Of a stretch of 11,320 nt of DNA, positions 6,402-11,320 are shown one piece after another. The DNA comes from an uncultured Porphyromonadaceae bacterium (GTDB taxonomy: Bacteria > Bacteroidota > Bacteroidia > Bacteroidales > Muribaculaceae): positions 1-11,320 of the forward strand of contig CAMWHX010000013.1 of assembly GCA_947174155.1 (NCBI GenBank), read 5' to 3'. Below the pieces are notes generated by a model, which ran no database searches, had not been told where the DNA came from, and saw only the letters and a program-made list of their open reading frames with translations. Both the position numbers and the translations under genes were made by a program. The first letter of the stretch is position 1, and each line of letters starts with the position of its first letter.

Positions 6402-7528
6402 TGAGGGCCACAGCCGATATGACCGATTTCTCACAGTGGCTCGAGGCCCCGCAGCATCCCCGTCTTGCCGAAGGAGTGAGGTTGTTGCAGCGCCTGATCT
6501 CCACACCTTCCTTCTCCCGCGAAGAGTCGGCGACGGCCGATATCTGGTATGACTGGCTGAGGGAGCAGGGGGTCACGGAGGTCGAGCGGCGACACAACAA
6601 TGTCTTCGCCATCGCCCCCGGATTCCGTCCCGACAGACCGACGCTCCTCCTCAACTCACACCACGATACCGTCCGTCCGGTCGCCTCCTATACCCGCGAC
6701 CCTTTCAGCCCCGATATCAAGGAGGGACGCCTCTACGGACTCGGCAGCAACGACGCCGGAGCCTCCGGAGTGGCACTTGCCTCCACCTATCTCGACCTCA
6801 GAGAGGAGACTGACCCTCTACCTTACAATCTCATCCTCGGCATCACAGCCGCAGAGGAGGTGATGGGGGAGTTGGGTATGCGCGACTTCCTACCGATGCT
6901 CCGCGAGAGAGGGTGCTACCCCGATCTCGCCATAGTCGGCGAACCCACCGGGATGAATCCCGCCATCGCCGAGAGGGGTCTGGTCGTGCTCGACGGAGAG
7001 ACACGCGGTGTCTCCGGTCATGCAGCGCGCGGCGAGGGTGTCAATGCCCTTTACCGTGCCTTGGATGATATAGCGAGACTGCGCGAGTTTCAGTTTCCGG
7101 AGGTTAGCCGGGTGCTTGGCCCTGTACGGATATCGGTCACAATGATAAATTGCGGCACGCAGCATAATGTGGTGCCGGATCTCTGCCGCTACGTGGTCGA
7201 CGTGCGCACCACCGACGCCTACTCCAACGAGGAGACCGTCGAGATTCTGCGCAAAGCAGTCAGCTACAGTACGCTGGCCCCGCGGAGTACCCGAATCCAA
7301 CCCTCCGTCATTAGAGAAGACCATCCCCTGGTGCTGAGAGCCGTGGCGGCGGGAGGTGTGCCCTTCATATCGCCCACCACCTCCGACATGGCCCTGATGC
7401 ACGGCATCACATCGATGAAGATCGGTCCCGGCGACTCCGCCCGCTCCCACACGGCAGACGAATTTATTCTTTTGTCCGAATTAAACGATGCGCTGTATCG
7501 TTTAATTCAACTACTCACTCATCACTAA
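6401..7528 (+). CDS. argE: M20-family deacylase, probable N-acylcitrulline/acylornithine deacylase (ArgE)
   Basis: A zinc-dependent M20 amidohydrolase. Visible metal-site motifs are SHHDT (H87, D89), GSNDAG (D118), the glutamate pair E152-E153 in TAAEEVMGELGM, VGEPTG, and the late histidine in ARSHTADEF. The lid/dimerisation histidine is in SGHAARGEGVNAL. Since the carbamoyltransferase acts on acylated ornithine, the expected substrate is N-succinyl- or N-acetylcitrulline, releasing citrulline for ArgG; this is inferred from context. The start is uncertain: GTG 6398, ATG 6401 (overlapping the argB TGA by one base) and ATG 6419 are all possible, and I prefer 6401. The last 60 bases of coding sequence are AT-rich and contain a perfect 12-bp inverted repeat, unlike the rest of the gene. 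Confidence 0.9.
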   Translation: MRATADMTDFSQWLEAPQHPRLAEGVRLLQRLISTPSFSREESATADIWYDWLREQGVTEVERRHNNVFAIAPGFRPDRPTLLLNSHHDTVRPVASYTRDPFSPDIKEGRLYGLGSNDAGASGVALASTYLDLREETDPLPYNLILGITAAEEVMGELGMRDFLPMLRERGCYPDLAIVGEPTGMNPAIAERGLVVLDGETRGVSGHAARGEGVNALYRALDDIARLREFQFPEVSRVLGPVRISVTMINCGTQHNVVPDLCRYVVDVRTTDAYSNEETVEILRKAVSYSTLAPRSTRIQPSVIREDHPLVLRAVAAGGVPFISPTTSDMALMHGITSMKIGPGDSARSHTADEFILLSELNDALYRLIQLLTHH

Positions 7529-7534
7529 TCACTA
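7478..7534 (+). repeat. 12-bp inverted repeat plus heptamer repeats at the argE 3' end
   Basis: GAATTAAACGAT (7478-7489) and ATCGTTTAATTC (7497-7508) are exact inverted repeats around a 7-base loop, inside the argE coding sequence. ATCACTA is then tandemly repeated at 7521-7527 and 7528-7534, preceded by the related CTCACTC; this segment supplies the argE stop codon. No T-run follows, so I do not call it a terminator. Confidence 0.6.
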
Positions 7535-7539
7535 AAAAA

Positions 7540-8844
7540 GTGTTTCTCTGGAATAAAGGATTTCAACCCGACGAGGCGATAGAGCGCTTCACCGTCGGAC
7601 AAGACCGCAACCTCGACTTGCGACTCGCCCGCTACGACGTGCAGGGATCGATCGCGCATATACAGATGCTGCGTTCCATCGGACTGCTCACACAGGAGGA
7701 ACTCGACCTCCTCCTTCCCGCCCTGCACGACATAGCCGCGCAGATCGAACGGGGTGAGTTTACTATCGCCGACGGTGTCGAGGATGTGCACTCACAAGTA
7801 GAGTTCATGCTCACCGACCGCCTCGGCGATATAGGGAAGAAGATACACTCCGGGCGCTCCCGCAACGACCAGGTGCTCGTAGACCTCAAACTCTTCTTCC
7901 GCGACGAACTCAAACGCATATCCCGGTCCGTGGGCCACCTCTTCGATCGCCTCATCGAGCTCTCCGAGGCACATAAGGATAAGCTCATGCCCGGGTACAC
8001 CCACCTGCAAGTGGCGATGCCGTCATCATTCGGCCTGTGGTTTGGAGCCTACGCCGAGACCCTGACCGACGACATGCAGTTGCTGGCTGCTGCCTACGCC
8101 ATCGCCGACCAGAACCCCCTCGGGTCAGCCGCCGGCTACGGAAGTTCCTTCCCCCTCGACCGCGAGATGACCACCAGCCTCCTCGGCTTCGCACGCCCCC
8201 ACTACAACGTCGTGGCGGCGCAGATGAGCCGAGGCAAAACCGAGAGAGCCGTCGCGGCGGCCGTCAGCGCCATCGCCTCCACACTTGGTCATCTGGCTAT
8301 GGATGTTTGCATGTGGATGTGTAATAACTTCGGCTTCATCTCCTTCCCCGACGAGCTCACCACCGGGTCCAGCATCATGCCCCACAAGAAGAACCCCGAT
8401 GTCTTCGAGATCATGCGCGGCAAGTGCAACCGCTTGCAGGCTGTCCCCGGAGAACTCGCCCTGATGACCGCCAATCTCCCCTTGGGCTACAACCGTGATC
8501 TGCAACTCATGAAGGATGTCATCTTCCCCGCTACCGACACCCTCATCGATTGCCTCGACATGGCGACCTATATGCTCGGCGAGATCAGGGTCAAGGAGGG
8601 GATCATGGAGGATCCCCGCTACGACTACATCTACACCGTCGAAGACGTCAATCGTATGGTCCTCGACGGGGTCCCCTTCCGCGATGCCTACCGCCGTGTC
8701 GGAGAGGCCGTGCAGCAAGGCCGTTACAAGCCGACGCGCGAGGTGCATCACACCCATATCGGCAGTATCGGCAACCCCGGTAACGACCGTATCGCCGCCA
8801 AAATGCGCGATATAATGGCCCGATTCACCCCCGAGGAGGGTTGA
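7540..8844 (+). CDS. argH: Argininosuccinate lyase
   Basis: The last enzyme of the pathway, splitting argininosuccinate into arginine and fumarate. The 434-residue protein belongs to the fumarase/aspartase superfamily. It shows SGRSRNDQ (104-111), GYTHLQ (152-157) carrying the conserved histidine, and the superfamily signature GSSIMPHKKNPD (276-287) with the catalytic serine in its flexible loop. The start is GTG at 7540, eleven bases after argE. ERFTVGQDRNLDLRLARYDVQGSIAH then begins at residue 15, as usual in Bacteroidales. It is the last gene before the operon terminator. No missing key residue is seen. Confidence 0.97.
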   Translation: MFLWNKGFQPDEAIERFTVGQDRNLDLRLARYDVQGSIAHIQMLRSIGLLTQEELDLLLPALHDIAAQIERGEFTIADGVEDVHSQVEFMLTDRLGDIGKKIHSGRSRNDQVLVDLKLFFRDELKRISRSVGHLFDRLIELSEAHKDKLMPGYTHLQVAMPSSFGLWFGAYAETLTDDMQLLAAAYAIADQNPLGSAAGYGSSFPLDREMTTSLLGFARPHYNVVAAQMSRGKTERAVAAAVSAIASTLGHLAMDVCMWMCNNFGFISFPDELTTGSSIMPHKKNPDVFEIMRGKCNRLQAVPGELALMTANLPLGYNRDLQLMKDVIFPATDTLIDCLDMATYMLGEIRVKEGIMEDPRYDYIYTVEDVNRMVLDGVPFRDAYRRVGEAVQQGRYKPTREVHHTHIGSIGNPGNDRIAAKMRDIMARFTPEEG

Positions 8845-8881
8845 GAAACAAAAAAAATGCTATAAAAGAGGGTAAAAACCT

Positions 8882-8922
8882 AAAAATATCGGCCTGTGCA
8901 GTGTGCAGGTCGATTTTTTTTT
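8882..8922 (+). terminator. Rho-independent terminator of the arg operon
   Basis: A stem of about 10 pairs (8888-8897 with 8905-8914, including two G-U pairs) has a 7-base loop, and the T-run spans 8914-8922. A8882-8886 can pair with part of the T-run. The T-run ends one base before the TACCTTTG motif of the next promoter, so terminator and promoter are interleaved. Confidence 0.85.
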
Positions 8923-8931
8923 GTACCTTTG
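8902..8931 (+). promoter_or_regulatory. Bacteroidetes-type promoter of rplM-rpsI-rpsB-tsf
   Basis: TACCTTTG (8924-8931) is a full match to the -7 consensus TAnnTTTG. The -33 element is poor: TGTG at 8902-8905 with an 18-bp spacer is the best candidate, and it lies in the loop and right arm of the upstream terminator. Transcription should start near 8937, giving a leader of about 160 nt. Confidence 0.75.
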
Positions 8932-8937
8932 CAAGCC

Positions 8938-9097
8938 GATTATATCCAAGTTAGACCCTGCCGGGGGTCCGGAGCCGGATTTGGCCGTCCGACCGGAAGT
9001 CCCTGAGGCGGGAAAATAATGTGCCGGTGCGCATCCCCCGGCGGGGAATGTGTGCTGACCGCAATATGACTAACAATTAAATAATTGATTTTATAAA
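8938..9097 (+). promoter_or_regulatory. Structured 5' leader of rplM (candidate ribosomal-protein leader)
   Basis: Three hairpins can be drawn. GACCC (8954-8958) pairs with GGGTC (8965-8969). CGGA/TCCG (8970-8973, 8988-8991) extends GCC/GGC (8974-8976, 8983-8985). A long hairpin at 9025-9061 stacks CGGT/ACCG, GCGCAT with GTGTGC, and CCCC/GGGG over a CGGC loop. An AT-rich region without a Shine-Dalgarno sequence follows. The placement fits autogenous control by L13. I recall that leader candidates upstream of rplM have been proposed computationally in Bacteroidia, but cannot check a match. Confidence 0.5.
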
Positions 9098-9577
9098 GTG
9101 GATACTTTAAGCTATAAGACTCTCTCCGCCACTCCCGCCACAATCGAAAAGGAGTGGGTAGTGATCGACGCTACGGACCAGGTACTGGGCCGTCTGTGCT
9201 CCAAGATTGCCAAGATCCTTCGCGGCAAGAATAAGGCTGACTACACTCCCAACATGGACTGTGGTGACAACGTGATCGTCATCAACGCCGACAAGGTGGT
9301 GATGCTGGGCGACAAGATGGATAAGCACGAATACCTGCGCTACACCGGCTATCCCGGCGGCCAGCGTGCCTTCACCCCCGGCGACCTGATGGCCAAGAGC
9401 TTCAAGAAGACCGTCAAGGCTGGTCGTCACCCCCTCTTCATCAAGGTTGTCAAGGGTATGCTCCCCAAGACCAAACTGGGCGCAGCTCAGCTTCGCAACC
9501 TGTATGTATACAACGGCTCCGAGCATCCCCATGCAGCAGCCAACCCCAAAGTAATCGACATCAATAAAATCAAATAA
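9098..9577 (+). CDS. rplM: 50S ribosomal protein L13
   Basis: A large-subunit protein that binds 23S rRNA early in assembly. The 159-residue sequence has DATDQVLGRLCSKIAKILRGK (25-44), CGDNVIVINADKV (55-67), YTGYPGGQR (82-90) and VKGMLPKTKLG (118-128), all typical of L13. The length fits Bacteroidetes L13, which has a short C-terminal extension ending near ID(I/V)NK. The start codon is GTG at 9098, supported by the conserved N terminus MDTLSYKTLSA. It can be drawn into a 6-bp AT-rich hairpin (9094-9099 with 9104-9109). rpsI follows after 11 bases, forming the near-universal rplM-rpsI pair. Confidence 0.98.
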   Translation: MDTLSYKTLSATPATIEKEWVVIDATDQVLGRLCSKIAKILRGKNKADYTPNMDCGDNVIVINADKVVMLGDKMDKHEYLRYTGYPGGQRAFTPGDLMAKSFKKTVKAGRHPLFIKVVKGMLPKTKLGAAQLRNLYVYNGSEHPHAAANPKVIDINKIK

Positions 9578-9588
9578 GACAGGAAGAG

Positions 9589-9975
9589 ATGGAAAAAGTA
9601 AATGCACTTGGCCGTCGTAAGGCCGCAGTAGCCCGCGTCTACCTGACAGAGGGCACCGGCGTAATCACTATCAACAAGCGCCCCCTCGACGAGTACTTCC
9701 CCTCTTCGATCCTGCAGTATGTCGTGAAGCAGCCCCTGCTGACCCTCGACTGCCCCGAGAAGTATGACATCTACGTGCATCTCGATGGCGGCGGCTACAA
9801 GGGACAGGCCGAGGCTCTGCGTCTGGCTATCGCCCGCGCCCTCGTCAAGATCAACCCCGAGGACAAGCCCGCCCTCCGCGCCGAAGGCTTCATGACTCGC
9901 GACCCGCGTACCGTAGAGCGTAAGAAGCCCGGTCAGCCCAAGGCCCGTAAGCGTTTCCAGTTCTCGAAGCGTTAA
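9589..9975 (+). CDS. rpsI: 30S ribosomal protein S9
   Basis: A small-subunit protein whose basic C-terminal tail reaches the P-site tRNA. The 128-residue sequence shows NALGRRKAAVARVYL (5-19), the signature GGGYKGQAEALRLAIARAL (67-85) and the terminal run RKKPGQPKARKRFQFSKR ending in the conserved lysine-arginine. The length is normal for the family. ATG at 9589 lies 11 bases after rplM with a purine-rich AGGAAGAG just upstream, which may act as a ribosome binding site although such sites are usually weak in this phylum. No second promoter is needed. Confidence 0.98.
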   Translation: MEKVNALGRRKAAVARVYLTEGTGVITINKRPLDEYFPSSILQYVVKQPLLTLDCPEKYDIYVHLDGGGYKGQAEALRLAIARALVKINPEDKPALRAEGFMTRDPRTVERKKPGQPKARKRFQFSKR

Positions 9976-10177
9976 TCGACTTACTCAGACATCATACTGC
10001 TCCGGCTCCTCTTCTGCGAGGTGCCGAAGCAGTCTAAGTTTAGTATCTAAACCCTCCGGACGGTACGGACAGGCTGCCTGACCAGCACCCCGCGACCACG
10101 GCAGATCGGCGGCAAGACCTCCGAGACCTTACCGGAAGGTTGATTTCAACAGAAGGTAAACAACATCAATACAAAAA
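9976..10177 (+). promoter_or_regulatory. 202-nt structured non-coding region upstream of rpsB (candidate S2 leader)
   Basis: A chain of hairpins fills the gap between rpsI and rpsB. The first, 9996-10033, has three helical blocks separated by single mismatches around a TTCTGC loop. Then come GTTTAG-TAT-CTAAAC (10038-10052), TCCG/CGGA (10055-10069), CTGCC/GGCAG (10074-10104) and ACCTT-ACCGG-AAGGT (10126-10140). There is no T-run behind any stem and no good promoter; TAAGTTTA at 10035-10042 misses the consensus G and has no -33 partner. There is no ORF of note. The structure-rich, unpromoted gap suggests an mRNA element controlling rpsB-tsf. Confidence 0.5.
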
Positions 10178-11002
10178 ATGGCAACACCCACATTTGACCA
10201 ACTCCTGGAGGCCGGTGCTCACTTCGGCCACCTCAAGCGTAAATGGAATCCCGCAATGGCTCCCTACATCTTCATGGAGCGCAACGGTATACACATCATA
10301 GACCTGTATAAGACCGCAGCCAAGATCGAAGAGGCAGCCAACGCCCTGCGCGCTATGGCCAAGAGCGGCAAGAAGGTGCTCTTCGTGGCCACCAAGAAGC
10401 AGGCCAAAGAGGCTATCACCGAGCACGCCAAGGAGATCGGCATGCCGTATGTCACCGAGCGCTGGCCCGGTGGTATGCTTACCAACTTCCCCACTATCCG
10501 TAAGGCTGTGAAGAAGATGACCACCATCGACAAGATGGAGAAGGACGGCACCTTCGACAACCTCTCCAAGCGCGAGAAGCTCCAGATCAAGCGTCAGCGC
10601 GACAAGCTGGAGAAGAACCTCGGCTCCATCGCCGACCTGAGCCGTCTGCCGAGCGCCCTCTTCGTCGTAGACGTAATGAAGGAGCATATCGCAGTGGCTG
10701 AGGCAAAGCGTCTCGGTATCCCCGTCTTCGCTATCGTCGACACCAACTCCAATCCCGAGAACGTAGACTACGTGATCCCCGCAAACGACGATGCCGCCAA
10801 GAGCATCGATCTGATCCTGGGCGCTGTCTGCGGCGCTATGGCTGAGGGTCTGGAGGAGCGCAAAGTCGAGAAGCTCGACGCTCCCGAGGAAGAGAAGGAT
10901 GGTGAGGGTCCCAAGCGTCGTCGCGTGCGTCGCAACGAGGCTCCTGCAGCCGAGAAGGTTGAGGTGGTAGCAGAGGCTACCGAGGCACCCGCCGCCGAGT
11001 AA
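10178..11002 (+). CDS. rpsB: 30S ribosomal protein S2
   Basis: A small-subunit protein bound late in assembly near the 30S neck. The 274-residue sequence carries LLEAGAHFGHLKRKWNPAMAPYIF (9-32), ERWPGGMLTNF (94-104) and DTNSNPENVDYVIPANDDA (188-206), all diagnostic of S2. From about residue 227 there is a charged, Ala/Glu-rich tail with one arginine patch (KRRRVRR, 246-252), likely disordered. Such tails are common in Bacteroidetes S2 but poorly conserved. The start context is A-rich (ACAAAAAATG) with no Shine-Dalgarno. It ends in tandem TAA TAA, and tsf follows after 31 bases, the common rpsB-tsf pair. Confidence 0.98.
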   Translation: MATPTFDQLLEAGAHFGHLKRKWNPAMAPYIFMERNGIHIIDLYKTAAKIEEAANALRAMAKSGKKVLFVATKKQAKEAITEHAKEIGMPYVTERWPGGMLTNFPTIRKAVKKMTTIDKMEKDGTFDNLSKREKLQIKRQRDKLEKNLGSIADLSRLPSALFVVDVMKEHIAVAEAKRLGIPVFAIVDTNSNPENVDYVIPANDDAAKSIDLILGAVCGAMAEGLEERKVEKLDAPEEEKDGEGPKRRRVRRNEAPAAEKVEVVAEATEAPAAE

Positions 11003-11033
11003 TAACAACTGAACAAAAAGCTATAAAATAGAA

Positions 11034-11312
11034 ATGGCAGTATCTATCGAAGACATCAAGACCCTGCGCAACATGACCGGCGCGGGTATGATGGACTGCA
11101 AGAACGCCCTGGCCGAGACCGGTGGCGATATTCAGGCCGCAATTGAGATCATTCGTAAGAAGGGTCAGGCTGTGGCTGCAAAGCGTGAGGACCGTCAGGC
11201 AGCTGAAGGCTGCGTGTTCGCAGGTGTGAAGCCCGGCTTCGGCGCCATCGTGGCCCTGAAGTGCGAAACCGACTTCGTGGCTAAGAACGAGTCTTTCCGC
11301 GCTCTTACCTAG
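11034..11312 (+). CDS. tsf: Elongation factor Ts, N-terminal part, interrupted by in-frame TAG near the window end
   Basis: EF-Ts is the guanine nucleotide exchange factor for EF-Tu. The 92 residues seen contain the UBA-like N-terminal domain (IKTLRNMTGAGMMDCKNALAE, about 8-28; RKKGQAVAAKR, 41-51) and the start of the core domain with the highly conserved CETDFVAKNESF (77-88). TAG at 11310-11312 stands where relatives read CAG: the frame goes on as Ala-Ile, matching the family pattern LTQ-x-IL. A single C-to-T difference would explain it. Normal EF-Ts is around 275-330 residues, so the product as written would lack the EF-Tu-contacting core. Since tsf is essential, a sequencing or assembly error near a contig end is the likeliest cause. 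The gene continues beyond the window. Confidence 0.9.
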   Translation: MAVSIEDIKTLRNMTGAGMMDCKNALAETGGDIQAAIEIIRKKGQAVAAKREDRQAAEGCVFAGVKPGFGAIVALKCETDFVAKNESFRALT

Positions 11313-11320
11313 GCTATTCT

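Noticed and set aside
5394..6506. 370-codon antisense reading frame across argF', argB and argE
   Set aside because: It spans three real genes on the other strand and looks like composition-driven shadow sequence without a start context or family match.
10035..10042. TAAGTTTA as a promoter for rpsB
   Set aside because: It lacks the conserved G and any TTG about 20 bases upstream, and it overlaps the hairpin at 10038-10052.
11034..11320. Genome-wide reassignment of TAG as a sense codon
   Set aside because: argC ends at TAG exactly where homologues end and all other genes use TAA or TGA, so one odd TAG near a sequence end is better explained by error or mutation.
11300..11320. Programmed frameshift in tsf
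   Set aside because: The unshifted frame after the TAG still matches the family (Ala-Ile), while the +1 frame does not.

Overview
The window reads as chromosomal DNA of a member of the Bacteroidales. Evidence: two promoters with the Bacteroidetes -7 motif TAnnTTTG, A-rich rather than Shine-Dalgarno start regions, an N-succinylornithine-type carbamoyltransferase, and the Bacteroidales gene order rplM-rpsI-rpsB-tsf. The high GC content of the coding regions and the GC-rich palindromic intergenic repeats make me think of Muribaculaceae, but that is a guess.

Layout. Bases 1-301 hold a terminator, the 3' half of a 5S rRNA with no recognisable 5' half, the terminator behind it, and a GC-rich tandem/palindromic repeat block. 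A promoter at 329-359 then starts an eight-gene arginine operon, all on the + strand: GNAT acyltransferase (ArgA-like), argG, argC, argD, argF' (succinylornithine type), argB, argE, argH (468-8844). A strong terminator (8882-8922) ends it and directly abuts the promoter of a second unit: rplM, rpsI, rpsB and the start of tsf (9098 to window end). rplM and rpsB each follow a long structured non-coding leader.

How the genes work together. Together they cover the whole acylated route from glutamate to arginine: acylation of glutamate (GNAT), phosphorylation (ArgB), reduction (ArgC), transamination (ArgD), carbamoylation of the still-acylated ornithine (ArgF'), deacylation of acylcitrulline (ArgE), and conversion of citrulline to arginine (ArgG, ArgH). 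Only carbamoyl phosphate synthesis and the regulator are absent. argF'-argB and argB-argE overlap by a few bases, as does argD-argF', which suggests translational coupling.

I see no novel defence, mobile or biosynthetic system. The points worth a second look are non-coding or single-residue: an in-frame TAG where tsf should read CAG, eight bases before the window ends; a 5'-truncated 5S rRNA; short-repeat and palindromic insertions at operon junctions (one forming the argC stop codon, one bounded by 17-bp inverted repeats between argC and argD, one at the argE 3' end); alanine at the substrate-specificity position of ArgF'; a 12-bp direct repeat in the operon leader; and two candidate ribosomal-protein leader RNAs.
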